From Phytophthora sp. 'mugwort' (Eukaryota > Oomycota > Peronosporomycetes > Peronosporales > Peronosporaceae): a DNA stretch of 64,000 bases. A program made the translations under genes and the position numbers. This document shows positions 1 to 11,412 of the stretch, piece after piece (positions within the stretch are counted from its first letter, which is position 1; each line of letters opens with the position of its first letter). The notes beneath the pieces were generated by a model. It was not told where the DNA came from. It did no database searches and worked only from the letters and a program-made list of their open reading frames with translations. The stretch is from the NCBI GenBank assembly GCA_033558025.1, contig JAUCEF010000010.1:1327001-1391000 (forward strand), given 5' to 3'.

Positions 1-389
1 CTCCGCGGCCATGCCACGCTCGCGGGAGATGCAATTTGGTCATGCAGTTGAGGCCCGTCCAGCCGGCGACGAGTGAGATTGGCCGATCACTGTTGTGGAC
101 CGAGACGCCCTTGGCGGACAGGTGTAATTATGTGTGTCGCGGCTGGCGCTGGCATCAACCTGTTCTTATAGGAGCAACGTTGGTGCGAGGCAGCGAAGGA
201 GGAGGTGACGTCGGAGGCAGGGTCGACCATTGCCTCCAGCAAAGACGAGCGCGGTCGATGATAATGCAGGCGTGTAGTGGGGGTGAAAATGCGAGGTCAT
301 AGCGAGCATGCGCGTAGCGACGAATGGTTTGTCGCGTGTCCGTCAATTTGCTTGCTTTTGTACGTTTTCGTGTGAATCGGTGACATGAA
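1..389 (+). repeat. Partial first unit (spacer only)
   Basis: This is the last part of a spacer whose tRNA lies left of the window; base 1 corresponds to base 548 in the next unit. It carries haplotype P, C at the offset-314 site, TTCTTATAGG and TCATAG. No gene is seen in it. Confidence 0.95.
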
Positions 390-396
390 GCCCGTC

Positions 397-408
397 TAGC
401 TCAGTCGG
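397..408 (+). promoter_or_regulatory. Internal A box (Pol III), copy 1
   Basis: TAGCTCAGTCGG fits the TRGYNNARNNGG consensus recognised by TFIIIC. It recurs at the same offset (8-19) in the other copies. Confidence 0.9.
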
Positions 409-440
409 TAGAGCGCAAGACTCTTAATCTTGTGGTCGTG

Positions 441-451
441 GGTTCGAGCCC
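441..451 (+). promoter_or_regulatory. Internal B box (Pol III), copy 1
   Basis: GGTTCGAGCCC fits the B box consensus GGTTCGANNCC. It is kept even in the five T-stem variants near the right end, whose change lies one base before it. Confidence 0.9.
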
Positions 452-467
452 CACGGTGGGCGACTGC

Positions 468-471
468 TTTT
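468..471 (+). terminator. Pol III terminator T4, copy 1
   Basis: TTTT starts six bases after the tRNA 3' end. In the other units a second TTTT follows after GCC, giving a backup terminator; in copy 1 the second run is TATT. The pair recurs after the complete tRNAs and is kept, now directly abutting the tRNA remnant, in truncated copy 112. Confidence 0.85.
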
Positions 472-759
472 GCCTATTACGCCTCGCACGCATGCCAGCG
501 CTAGCAGTGCGTATGCTGCGTCGAGGAACCCCACTGCTCGCACACGTCTCCGCGGCCATGCCACGCTCGCGGGAGATGCAATTTGGTCATGCAGTTGAGG
601 CCCGTCCAGCCGGCGACGAGTGAGATTGGCCGATCACTGTTGTGGACCGAGACGCCCTTGGCGGACAGGTGTAATTATGTGTGTCGCGGCTGGCGCTGGC
701 ATCAACCTGTTCTTATAGGAGCAACGTTGGTGCGAGGCAGCGAAGGAGGAGGTGACGTC

Positions 760-784
760 GGAGGCAGGGTCGACCATTGCCTCC
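760..784 (+). repeat. Spacer stem-loop (7-bp perfect inverted repeat), unit 1
   Basis: GGAGGCA (760-766) and TGCCTCC (778-784) are perfect reverse complements around an 11-base loop that itself contains the palindrome GGTCGACC. It recurs at the same offset in the other units. The right arm is altered in unit 106 (TACCTCC) and unit 111 (TGTCTCC). No function is known to me. Confidence 0.6.
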
Positions 785-936
785 AGCAAAGACGAGCGCG
801 GTCGATGATAATGCAGGCGTGTAGTGGGGGTGAAAATGCGAGGTCACAACGAGCATGCGCGTAGCGACGAATGGTTTGTCGCGTGTCCGTCAATTTGCTT
901 GCTTTTGTACGTTTTCGTGTGAATCGGTGACATGAA

Positions 937-1009
937 GCCCGTCTAGCTCAGTCGGTAGAGCGCAAGACTCTTAATCTTGTGGTCGTGGGTTCGAGCCCCA
1001 CGGTGGGCG
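937..1009 (+). tRNA. tRNA-Lys (CTT), copy 2
   Basis: Standard sequence; unit 548 bp, haplotype P. Confidence 0.97.
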
Positions 1010-1484
1010 ACTGCTTTTGCCTTTTACGCCTCGCACGCATGCCAGCGCTAGCAGTGCGTATGCTGCGTCGAGGAACCCCACTGCTCGCACACGTCTCCGC
1101 GGCCATGCCACGCTCGCGGGAGATGCAATTTGGTCATGCAGTTGAGGCCCGTCCAGCCGGCGACGAGTGAGATTGGCCGATCACTGTTGTGGACCGAGAC
1201 GCCCTTGGCGGACAGGTGTAATTATGTGTGTCGCGGCTGGCGCTGGCATCAACCTGTTCTTTATAGGAGCAACGTTGGTGCGAGGCAGCGAAGGAGGAGG
1301 TGACGTCGGAGGCAGGGTCGACCATTGCCTCCAGCAAAGACGAGCGCGGTCGATGATAATGCAGGCGTGTAGTGGGGGTGAAAATGCGAGGTCATAGCGA
1401 GCATGCGCGTAGCGACGAATGGTTTGTCGCGTGTCCGTCAATTTGCTTGCTTTTGTACGTTTTCGTGTGAATCGGTGACATGAA

Positions 1485-1557
1485 GCCCGTCTAGCTCAGT
1501 CGGTAGAGCGCAAGACTCTTAATCTTGTGGTCGTGGGTTCGAGCCCCACGGTGGGCG
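1485..1557 (+). tRNA. tRNA-Lys (CTT), copy 3
   Basis: Standard sequence; unit 547 bp, haplotype P, with GCGGTCATG in place of GCGGCCATG in the spacer (also in units 80 and 81). Confidence 0.97.
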
Positions 1558-2031
1558 ACTGCTTTTGCCTTTTACGCCTCGCACGCATGCCAGCGCTAGC
1601 AGTGCGTATGCTGCGTCGAGGAACCCCACTGCTCGCACACGTCTCCGCGGTCATGCCACGCTCGCGGGAGATGCAATTTGGTCATGCAGTTGAGGCCCGT
1701 CCAGCCGGCGACGAGTGAGATTGGCCGATCACTGTTGTGGACCGAGATGCCCTTGGCGGACAGGTGTAATTATGTGTGTCGCGGCTGGCGCTGGCATCAA
1801 CCTGTTCTTATAGGAGCAACGTTGGTGCGAGGCAGCGAAGGAGGAGGTGACGTCGGAGGCAGGGTCGACCATTGCCTCCAGCAAAGACGAGCGCGGTCGA
1901 TGATAATGCAGGCGTGTAGTGGGGGTGAAAATGCGAGGTCATAGCGAGCATGCGCGTAGCGACGAATGGTTTGTCGCGTGTCCGTCAATTTGCTTGCTTT
2001 TGTACGTTTTCGTGTGAATCGGTGACATGAA

Positions 2032-2104
2032 GCCCGTCTAGCTCAGTCGGTAGAGCGCAAGACTCTTAATCTTGTGGTCGTGGGTTCGAGCCCCACGGTG
2101 GGCG
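2032..2104 (+). tRNA. tRNA-Lys (CTT), copy 4
   Basis: Standard sequence; unit 548 bp, haplotype P. Confidence 0.97.
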
Positions 2105-2579
2105 ACTGCTTTTGCCTTTTACGCCTCGCACGCATGCCAGCGCTAGCAGTGCGTATGCTGCGTCGAGGAACCCCACTGCTCGCACACGTCTCCGCGGCCA
2201 TGCCACGCTCGCGGGAGATGCAATTTGGTCATGCAGTTGAGGCCCGTCCAGCCGGCGACGAGTGAGATTGGCCGATCACTGTTGTGGACCGAGACGCCCT
2301 TGGCGGACAGGTGTAATTATGTGTGTCGCGGCTGGCGCTGGCATCAACCTGTTCTTTATAGGAGCAACGTTGGTGCGAGGCAGCGAAGGAGGAGGTGACG
2401 TCGGAGGCAGGGTCGACCATTGCCTCCAGCAAAGACGAGCGCGGTCGATGATAATGCAGGCGTGTAGTGGGGGTGAAAATGCGAGGTCATAGCGAGCATG
2501 CGCGTAGCGACGAATGGTTTGTCGCGTGTCCGTCAATTTGCTTGCTTTTGTACGTTTTCGTGTGAATCGGTGACATGAA

Positions 2580-2652
2580 GCCCGTCTAGCTCAGTCGGTA
2601 GAGCGCAAGACTCTTAATCTTGTGGTCGTGGGTTCGAGCCCCACGGTGGGCG
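2580..2652 (+). tRNA. tRNA-Lys (CTT), copy 5
   Basis: Standard sequence; unit 547 bp, haplotype Q (a single Q among P units), with a private CAACGCTGG change. Confidence 0.97.
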
Positions 2653-3126
2653 ACTGCTTTTGCCTTTTACGCCTCGCACGCATGCCAGCGCTAGCAGTGC
2701 GTATGCTGCGTCGAGGAACCCCACTGCTCGCACACGTCTCCGCGGCCATGCCACGCTCGCGGGAGATGCAATTTGGTCATGCAGTTGAGGCCCGTCCAAC
2801 CGGCGACGAGTGAGATTGGCCGATCACTGTTGTGGACCGAGACGCCCTTGGCGGACAGGTGTAATTATGTGTGTCGCGGCTGGCGCTGGCATCAACCTGT
2901 TCTTATAGGAGCAACGCTGGTGCGAGGCAGCGAAGGAGGAGGTGACGTCGGAGGCAGGGTCGACCATTGCCTCCAGCAAAGACGAGCGCGGTCGATGATA
3001 ATGCAGGCGTGTAGTGGGGGTGAAAATGCGAGGTCATAGCGAGCATGCGCGTAGCGACGAATGGTTTGTCGCGTGTCCGTCAATTTGCTTGCTTTTGTAC
3101 GTTTTCGTGTGAATCGGTGACATGAA

Positions 3127-3199
3127 GCCCGTCTAGCTCAGTCGGTAGAGCGCAAGACTCTTAATCTTGTGGTCGTGGGTTCGAGCCCCACGGTGGGCG
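3127..3199 (+). tRNA. tRNA-Lys (CTT), copy 6
   Basis: Standard sequence; unit 548 bp, haplotype P. Confidence 0.97.
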
Positions 3200-3674
3200 A
3201 CTGCTTTTGCCTTTTACGCCTCGCACGCATGCCAGCGCTAGCAGTGCGTATGCTGCGTCGAGGAACCCCACTGCTCGCACACGTCTCCGCGGCCATGCCA
3301 CGCTCGCGGGAGATGCAATTTGGTCATGCAGTTGAGGCCCGTCCAGCCGGCGACGAGTGAGATTGGCCGATCACTGTTGTGGACCGAGACGCCCTTGGCG
3401 GACAGGTGTAATTATGTGTGTCGCGGCTGGCGCTGGCATCAACCTGTTCTTTATAGGAGCAACGTTGGTGCGAGGCAGCGAAGGAGGAGGTGACGTCGGA
3501 GGCAGGGTCGACCATTGCCTCCAGCAAAGACGAGCGCGGTCGATGATAATGCAGGCGTGTAGTGGGGGTGAAAATGCGAGGTCATAGCGAGCATGCGCGT
3601 AGCGACGAATGGTTTGTCGCGTGTCCGTCAATTTGCTTGCTTTTGTACGTTTTCGTGTGAATCGGTGACATGAA

Positions 3675-3747
3675 GCCCGTCTAGCTCAGTCGGTAGAGCG
3701 CAAGACTCTTAATCTTGTGGTCGTGGGTTCGAGCCCCACGGTGGGCG
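3675..3747 (+). tRNA. tRNA-Lys (CTT), copy 7
   Basis: Standard sequence; unit 548 bp, haplotype P; last unit of the left P-rich zone. Confidence 0.97.
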
Positions 3748-4222
3748 ACTGCTTTTGCCTTTTACGCCTCGCACGCATGCCAGCGCTAGCAGTGCGTATG
3801 CTGCGTCGAGGAACCCCACTGCTCGCACACGTCTCCGCGGCCATGCCACGCTCGCGGGAGATGCAATTTGGTCATGCAGTTGAGGCCCGTCCAGCCGGCG
3901 ACGAGTGAGATTGGCCGATCACTGTTGTGGACCGAGACGCCCTTGGCGGACAGGTGTAATTATGTGTGTCGCGGCTGGCGCTGGCATCAACCTGTTCTTT
4001 ATAGGAGCAACGTTGGTGCGAGGCAGCGAAGGAGGAGGTGACGTCGGAGGCAGGGTCGACCATTGCCTCCAGCAAAGACGAGCGCGGTCGATGATAATGC
4101 AGGCGTGTAGTGGGGGTGAAAATGCGAGGTCATAGCGAGCATGCGCGTAGCGACGAATGGTTTGTCGCGTGTCCGTCAATTTGCTTGCTTTTGTACGTTT
4201 TCGTGTGAATCGGTGACATGAA

Positions 4223-4295
4223 GCCCGTCTAGCTCAGTCGGTAGAGCGCAAGACTCTTAATCTTGTGGTCGTGGGTTCGAGCCCCACGGTGGGCG
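4223..4295 (+). tRNA. tRNA-Lys (CTT), copy 8
   Basis: Standard sequence; unit 548 bp, haplotype Q, CACA. First half of dimer block 1 (4223-5317). Confidence 0.97.
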
Positions 4296-4770
4296 ACTGC
4301 TTTTGCCTTTTACGCCTCGCACGCATGCCAGCGCTAGCAGTGCGTATGCTGCGTCGAGGAACCCCACTGCTCGCACACGTCTCCGCGGCCATGCCACGCT
4401 CGCGGGAGATGCAATTTGGTCATGCAGTTGAGGCCCGTCCAACCGGCGACGAGTGAGATTGGCCGATCACTGTTGTGGACCGAGACGCCCTTGGCGGACA
4501 GGTGTAATTATGTGTGTCGCGGCTGGCGCTGGCATCAACCTGTTCTTTATAGGAGCAACGTTGGTGCGAGGCAGCGAAGGAGGAGGTGACGTCGGAGGCA
4601 GGGTCGACCATTGCCTCCAGCAAAGACGAGCGCGGTCGATGATAATGCAGGCGTGTAGTGGGGGTGAAAATGCGAGGTCACAACGAGCATGCGCGTAGCG
4701 ACGAATGGTTTGTCGCGTGTCCGTCAATTTGCTTGCTTTTGTACGTTTTCGTGTGAATCGGTGACATGAA

Positions 4771-4843
4771 GCCCGTCTAGCTCAGTCGGTAGAGCGCAAG
4801 ACTCTTAATCTTGTGGTCGTGGGTTCGAGCCCCACGGTGGGCG
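4771..4843 (+). tRNA. tRNA-Lys (CTT), copy 9
   Basis: Standard sequence; unit 547 bp, haplotype R. Second half of dimer block 1. Confidence 0.97.
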
Positions 4844-5317
4844 ACTGCTTTTGCCTTTTACGCCTCGCACGCATGCCAGCGCTAGCAGTGCGTATGCTGC
4901 GTCGAGGAACCCCACTGCTCGCACACGTCTCCGCGGCCATGCCACGCTCGCGGGAGATGCAATTTGGTCATGCAGTTGAGGCCCGTCTAACCGGCGACGA
5001 GTGAGATTGGCCGATCACTGTTGTGGACCGAGACGCCCTTGGCGGACAGGTGTAATTATGTGTGTCGCGGCTGGCGCTGGCATTAACCTGTTCTTATAGG
5101 AGCAACGTTGGTGCGAGGCAGCGAAGGAGGAGGTGACGTCGGAGGCAGGGTCGACCATTGCCTCCAGCAAAGACGAGCGCGGTCGATGATAATGCAGGCG
5201 TGTAGTGGGGGTGAAAATGCGAGGTCATAGCGAGCATGCGCGTAGCGACGAATGGTTTGTCGCGTGTCCGTCAATTTGCTTGCTTTTGTACGTTTTCGTG
5301 TGAATCGGTGACATGAA

Positions 5318-5390
5318 GCCCGTCTAGCTCAGTCGGTAGAGCGCAAGACTCTTAATCTTGTGGTCGTGGGTTCGAGCCCCACGGTGGGCG
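5318..5390 (+). tRNA. tRNA-Lys (CTT), copy 10
   Basis: Standard sequence; unit 548 bp, haplotype Q, CACA. First half of dimer block 2. Confidence 0.97.
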
Positions 5391-5865
5391 ACTGCTTTTG
5401 CCTTTTACGCCTCGCACGCATGCCAGCGCTAGCAGTGCGTATGCTGCGTCGAGGAACCCCACTGCTCGCACACGTCTCCGCGGCCATGCCACGCTCGCGG
5501 GAGATGCAATTTGGTCATGCAGTTGAGGCCCGTCCAACCGGCGACGAGTGAGATTGGCCGATCACTGTTGTGGACCGAGACGCCCTTGGCGGACAGGTGT
5601 AATTATGTGTGTCGCGGCTGGCGCTGGCATCAACCTGTTCTTTATAGGAGCAACGTTGGTGCGAGGCAGCGAAGGAGGAGGTGACGTCGGAGGCAGGGTC
5701 GACCATTGCCTCCAGCAAAGACGAGCGCGGTCGATGATAATGCAGGCGTGTAGTGGGGGTGAAAATGCGAGGTCACAACGAGCATGCGCGTAGCGACGAA
5801 TGGTTTGTCGCGTGTCCGTCAATTTGCTTGCTTTTGTACGTTTTCGTGTGAATCGGTGACATGAA

Positions 5866-5938
5866 GCCCGTCTAGCTCAGTCGGTAGAGCGCAAGACTCT
5901 TAATCTTGTGGTCGTGGGTTCGAGCCCCACGGTGGGCG
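5866..5938 (+). tRNA. tRNA-Lys (CTT), copy 11
   Basis: Standard sequence; unit 547 bp, haplotype R. Second half of dimer block 2. Confidence 0.97.
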
Positions 5939-6412
5939 ACTGCTTTTGCCTTTTACGCCTCGCACGCATGCCAGCGCTAGCAGTGCGTATGCTGCGTCGA
6001 GGAACCCCACTGCTCGCACACGTCTCCGCGGCCATGCCACGCTCGCGGGAGATGCAATTTGGTCATGCAGTTGAGGCCCGTCTAACCGGCGACGAGTGAG
6101 ATTGGCCGATCACTGTTGTGGACCGAGACGCCCTTGGCGGACAGGTGTAATTATGTGTGTCGCGGCTGGCGCTGGCATTAACCTGTTCTTATAGGAGCAA
6201 CGTTGGTGCGAGGCAGCGAAGGAGGAGGTGACGTCGGAGGCAGGGTCGACCATTGCCTCCAGCAAAGACGAGCGCGGTCGATGATAATGCAGGCGTGTAG
6301 TGGGGGTGAAAATGCGAGGTCATAGCGAGCATGCGCGTAGCGACGAATGGTTTGTCGCGTGTCCGTCAATTTGCTTGCTTTTGTACGTTTTCGTGTGAAT
6401 CGGTGACATGAA

Positions 6413-6485
6413 GCCCGTCTAGCTCAGTCGGTAGAGCGCAAGACTCTTAATCTTGTGGTCGTGGGTTCGAGCCCCACGGTGGGCG
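6413..6485 (+). tRNA. tRNA-Lys (CTT), copy 12
   Basis: Standard sequence; unit 548 bp, haplotype Q, CACA. First half of dimer block 3. Confidence 0.97.
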
Positions 6486-6960
6486 ACTGCTTTTGCCTTT
6501 TACGCCTCGCACGCATGCCAGCGCTAGCAGTGCGTATGCTGCGTCGAGGAACCCCACTGCTCGCACACGTCTCCGCGGCCATGCCACGCTCGCGGGAGAT
6601 GCAATTTGGTCATGCAGTTGAGGCCCGTCCAACCGGCGACGAGTGAGATTGGCCGATCACTGTTGTGGACCGAGACGCCCTTGGCGGACAGGTGTAATTA
6701 TGTGTGTCGCGGCTGGCGCTGGCATCAACCTGTTCTTTATAGGAGCAACGTTGGTGCGAGGCAGCGAAGGAGGAGGTGACGTCGGAGGCAGGGTCGACCA
6801 TTGCCTCCAGCAAAGACGAGCGCGGTCGATGATAATGCAGGCGTGTAGTGGGGGTGAAAATGCGAGGTCACAACGAGCATGCGCGTAGCGACGAATGGTT
6901 TGTCGCGTGTCCGTCAATTTGCTTGCTTTTGTACGTTTTCGTGTGAATCGGTGACATGAA

Positions 6961-7033
6961 GCCCGTCTAGCTCAGTCGGTAGCGCGCAAGACTCTTAATC
7001 TTGTGGTCGTGGGTTCGAGCCCCACGGTGGGCG
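6961..7033 (+). tRNA. tRNA-Lys (CTT), copy 13, D-stem variant
   Basis: GTAGAGC is changed to GTAGCGC, so the D-stem pair 12-23 is U-C instead of U-A. The rest is standard. The change is private to this copy. Unit 547 bp, haplotype R; second half of dimer block 3. Folding and charging may be weakened. Confidence 0.93.
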
Positions 7034-7507
7034 ACTGCTTTTGCCTTTTACGCCTCGCACGCATGCCAGCGCTAGCAGTGCGTATGCTGCGTCGAGGAAC
7101 CCCACTGCTCGCACACGTCTCCGCGGCCATGCCACGCTCGCGGGAGATGCAATTTGGTCATGCAGTTGAGGCCCGTCTAACCGGCGACGAGTGAGATTGG
7201 CCGATCACTGTTGTGGACCGAGACGCCCTTGGCGGACAGGTGTAATTATGTGTGTCGCGGCTGGCGCTGGCATTAACCTGTTCTTATAGGAGCAACGTTG
7301 GTGCGAGGCAGCGAAGGAGGAGGTGACGTCGGAGGCAGGGTCGACCATTGCCTCCAGCAAAGACGAGCGCGGTCGATGATAATGCAGGCGTGTAGTGGGG
7401 GTGAAAATGCGAGGTCATAGCGAGCATGCGCGTAGCGACGAATGGTTTGTCGCGTGTCCGTCAATTTGCTTGCTTTTGTACGTTTTCGTGTGAATCGGTG
7501 ACATGAA

Positions 7508-7580
7508 GCCCGTCTAGCTCAGTCGGTAGAGCGCAAGACTCTTAATCTTGTGGTCGTGGGTTCGAGCCCCACGGTGGGCG
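7508..7580 (+). tRNA. tRNA-Lys (CTT), copy 14
   Basis: Standard sequence; unit 547 bp, haplotype R. Confidence 0.97.
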
Positions 7581-8054
7581 ACTGCTTTTGCCTTTTACGC
7601 CTCGCACGCATGCCAGCGCTAGCAGTGCGTATGCTGCGTCGAGGAACCCCACTGCTCGCACACGTCTCCGCGGCCATGCCACGCTCGCGGGAGATGCAAT
7701 TTGGTCATGCAGTTGAGGCCCGTCTAACCGGCGACGAGTGAGATTGGCCGATCACTGTTGTGGACCGAGACGCCCTTGGCGGACAGGTGTAATTATGTGT
7801 GTCGCGGCTGGCGCTGGCATTAACCTGTTCTTATAGGAGCAACGTTGGTGCGAGGCAGCGAAGGAGGAGGTGACGTCGGAGGCAGGGTCGACCATTGCCT
7901 CCAGCAAAGACGAGCGCGGTCGATGATAATGCAGGCGTGTAGTGGGGGTGAAAATGCGAGGTCATAGCGAGCATGCGCGTAGCGACGAATGGTTTGTCGC
8001 GTGTCCGTCAATTTGCTTGCTTTTGTACGTTTTCGTGTGAATCGGTGACATGAA

Positions 8055-8127
8055 GCCCGTCTAGCTCAGTCGGTAGAGCGCAAGACTCTTAATCTTGTGG
8101 TCGTGGGTTCGAGCCCCACGGTGGGCG
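8055..8127 (+). tRNA. tRNA-Lys (CTT), copy 15
   Basis: Standard sequence; unit 548 bp, haplotype Q, tacA. Confidence 0.97.
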
Positions 8128-8602
8128 ACTGCTTTTGCCTTTTACGCCTCGCACGCATGCCAGCGCTAGCAGTGCGTATGCTGCGTCGAGGAACCCCACT
8201 GCTCGCACACGTCTCCGCGGCCATGCCACGCTCGCGGGAGATGCAATTTGGTCATGCAGTTGAGGCCCGTCCAACCGGCGACGAGTGAGATTGGCCGATC
8301 ACTGTTGTGGACCGAGACGCCCTTGGCGGACAGGTGTAATTATGTGTGTCGCGGCTGGCGCTGGCATCAACCTGTTCTTTATAGGAGCAACGTTGGTGCG
8401 AGGCAGCGAAGGAGGAGGTGACGTCGGAGGCAGGGTCGACCATTGCCTCCAGCAAAGACGAGCGCGGTCGATGATAATGCAGGCGTGTAGTGGGGGTGAA
8501 AATGCGAGGTCATAGCGAGCATGCGCGTAGCGACGAATGGTTTGTCGCGTGTCCGTCAATTTGCTTGCTTTTGTACATTTTCGTGTGAATCGGTGACATG
8601 AA

Positions 8603-8675
8603 GCCCGTCTAGCTCAGTCGGTAGAGCGCAAGACTCTTAATCTTGTGGTCGTGGGTTCGAGCCCCACGGTGGGCG
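8603..8675 (+). tRNA. tRNA-Lys (CTT), copy 16
   Basis: Standard sequence; unit 548 bp, haplotype Q, tacA (same type as copy 15). Confidence 0.97.
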
Positions 8676-9150
8676 ACTGCTTTTGCCTTTTACGCCTCGC
8701 ACGCATGCCAGCGCTAGCAGTGCGTATGCTGCGTCGAGGAACCCCACTGCTCGCACACGTCTCCGCGGCCATGCCACGCTCGCGGGAGATGCAATTTGGT
8801 CATGCAGTTGAGGCCCGTCCAACCGGCGACGAGTGAGATTGGCCGATCACTGTTGTGGACCGAGACGCCCTTGGCGGACAGGTGTAATTATGTGTGTCGC
8901 GGCTGGCGCTGGCATCAACCTGTTCTTTATAGGAGCAACGTTGGTGCGAGGCAGCGAAGGAGGAGGTGACGTCGGAGGCAGGGTCGACCATTGCCTCCAG
9001 CAAAGACGAGCGCGGTCGATGATAATGCAGGCGTGTAGTGGGGGTGAAAATGCGAGGTCATAGCGAGCATGCGCGTAGCGACGAATGGTTTGTCGCGTGT
9101 CCGTCAATTTGCTTGCTTTTGTACATTTTCGTGTGAATCGGTGACATGAA

Positions 9151-9223
9151 GCCCGTCTAGCTCAGTCGGTAGAGCGCAAGACTCTTAATCTTGTGGTCGT
9201 GGGTTCGAGCCCCACGGTGGGCG
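9151..9223 (+). tRNA. tRNA-Lys (CTT), copy 17
   Basis: Standard sequence; unit 547 bp, haplotype Q, T at offset 314. Confidence 0.97.
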
Positions 9224-9697
9224 ACTGCTTTTGCCTTTTACGCCTCGCACGCATGCCAGCGCTAGCAGTGCGTATGCTGCGTCGAGGAACCCCACTGCTC
9301 GCACACGTCTCCGCGGCCATGCCACGCTCGCGGGAGATGCAATTTGGTCATGCAGTTGAGGCCCGTCCAACCGGCGACGAGTGAGATTGGCCGATCACTG
9401 TTGTGGACCGAGACGCCCTTGGCGGACAGGTGTAATTATGTGTGTCGCGGCTGGCGCTGGCATTAACCTGTTCTTATAGGAGCAACGTTGGTGCGAGGCA
9501 GCGAAGGAGGAGGTGACGTCGGAGGCAGGGTCGACCATTGCCTCCAGCAAAGACGAGCGCGGTCGATGATAATGCAGGCGTGTAGTGGGGGTGAAAATGC
9601 GAGGTCATAGCGAGCATGCGCGTAGCGACGAATGGTTTGTCGCGTGTCCGTCAATTTGCTTGCTTTTGTACGTTTTCGTGTGAATCGGTGACATGAA

Positions 9698-9770
9698 GCC
9701 CGTCTAGCTCAGTCGGTAGAGCGCAAGACTCTTAATCTTGTGGTCGTGGGTTCGAGCCCCACGGTGGGCG
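9698..9770 (+). tRNA. tRNA-Lys (CTT), copy 18
   Basis: Standard sequence; unit 547 bp, haplotype Q. Confidence 0.97.
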
Positions 9771-10244
9771 ACTGCTTTTGCCTTTTACGCCTCGCACGCA
9801 TGCCAGCGCTAGCAGTGCGTATGCTGCGTCGAGGAACCCCACTGCTCGCACACGTCTCCGCGGCCATGCCACGCTCGCGGGAGATGCAATTTGGTCATGC
9901 AGTTGAGGCCCGTCCAACCGGCGACGAGTGAGATTGGCCGATCACTGTTGTGGACCGAGACGCCCTTGGCGGACAGGTGTAATTATGTGTGTCGCGGCTG
10001 GCGCTGGCATTAACCTGTTCTTATAGGAGCAACGTTGGTGCGAGGCAGCGAAGGAGGAGGTGACGTCGGAGGCAGGGTCGACCATTGCCTCCAGCAAAGA
10101 CGAGCGCGGTCGATGATAATGCAGGCGTGTAGTGGGGGTGAAAATGCGAGGTCATAGCGAGCATGCGCGTAGCGACGAATGGTTTGTCGCGTGTCCGTCA
10201 ATTTGCTTGCTTTTGTACGTTTTCGTGTGAATCGGTGACATGAA

Positions 10245-10317
10245 GCCCGTCTAGCTCAGTCGGTAGAGCGCAAGACTCTTAATCTTGTGGTCGTGGGTTC
10301 GAGCCCCACGGTGGGCG
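10245..10317 (+). tRNA. tRNA-Lys (CTT), copy 19
   Basis: Standard sequence; unit 547 bp, haplotype Q. Confidence 0.97.
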
Positions 10318-10791
10318 ACTGCTTTTGCCTTTTACGCCTCGCACGCATGCCAGCGCTAGCAGTGCGTATGCTGCGTCGAGGAACCCCACTGCTCGCACAC
10401 GTCTCCGCGGCCATGCCACGCTCGCGGGAGATGCAATTTGGTCATGCAGTTGAGGCCCGTCCAACCGGCGACGAGTGAGATTGGCCGATCACTGTTGTGG
10501 ACCGAGACGCCCTTGGCGGACAGGTGTAATTATGTGTGTCGCGGCTGGCGCTGGCATTAACCTGTTCTTATAGGAGCAACGTTGGTGCGAGGCAGCGAAG
10601 GAGGAGGTGACGTCGGAGGCAGGGTCGACCATTGCCTCCAGCAAAGACGAGCGCGGTCGATGATAATGCAGGCGTGTAGTGGGGGTGAAAATGCGAGGTC
10701 ATAGCGAGCATGCGCGTAGCGACGAATGGTTTGTCGCGTGTCCGTCAATTTGCTTGCTTTTGTACGTTTTCGTGTGAATCGGTGACATGAA

Positions 10792-10864
10792 GCCCGTCTA
10801 GCTCAGTCGGTAGAGCGCAAGACTCTTAATCTTGTGGTCGTGGGTTCGAGCCCCACGGTGGGCG
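10792..10864 (+). tRNA. tRNA-Lys (CTT), copy 20
   Basis: Standard sequence; unit 548 bp, haplotype Q, tacA. Confidence 0.97.
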
Positions 10865-11339
10865 ACTGCTTTTGCCTTTTACGCCTCGCACGCATGCCAG
10901 CGCTAGCAGTGCGTATGCTGCGTCGAGGAACCCCACTGCTCGCACACGTCTCCGCGGCCATGCCACGCTCGCGGGAGATGCAATTTGGTCATGCAGTTGA
11001 GGCCCGTCCAACCGGCGACGAGTGAGATTGGCCGATCACTGTTGTGGACCGAGACGCCCTTGGCGGACAGGTGTAATTATGTGTGTCGCGGCTGGCGCTG
11101 GCATCAACCTGTTCTTTATAGGAGCAACGTTGGTGCGAGGCAGCGAAGGAGGAGGTGACGTCGGAGGCAGGGTCGACCATTGCCTCCAGCAAAGACGAGC
11201 GCGGTCGATGATAATGCAGGCGTGTAGTGGGGGTGAAAATGCGAGGTCATAGCGAGCATGCGCGTAGCGACGAATGGTTTGTCGCGTGTCCGTCAATTTG
11301 CTTGCTTTTGTACATTTTCGTGTGAATCGGTGACATGAA

Positions 11340-11412
11340 GCCCGTCTAGCTCAGTCGGTAGAGCGCAAGACTCTTAATCTTGTGGTCGTGGGTTCGAGCC
11401 CCACGGTGGGCG
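11340..11412 (+). tRNA. tRNA-Lys (CTT), copy 21
   Basis: Standard sequence; unit 547 bp, haplotype Q. Confidence 0.97.

Larger units (their letters stand above)
390..462 (+). tRNA. tRNA-Lys (CTT), copy 1 (reference description)
   Basis: A 73-nt tRNA gene with all four arms: acceptor GCCCGTC/GGTGGGC (two G-U wobbles, 5:68 and 6:67), D stem GCTC/GAGC, anticodon stem CAAGA/TCTTG, a five-base variable region, and T stem GTGGG/CCCAC with loop TTCGAGC. The anticodon loop CTCTTAA gives anticodon CTT, which reads lysine codon AAG. The discriminator base is G and no CCA is encoded, as expected for a nuclear eukaryotic tRNA. There is no intron. The internal RNA polymerase III promoter is clear: A box TAGCTCAGTCGG at 397-408 and B box GGTTCGAGCCC at 441-451. 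The overall sequence resembles plant and protist tRNA-Lys(CTT); this is from memory of the family, not a search. Unit 547 bp, haplotype P, CACA. The second T-run downstream reads TATT here instead of the TTTT of the other copies. Confidence 0.98.

Noticed and set aside
711..720. TATA-like motif TTCTTTATAGG as a Pol II or Pol III promoter in the spacer
   Set aside because: It lies more than 200 bp upstream of the next tRNA, half of the units have the one-base-shorter form, and no gene follows it.
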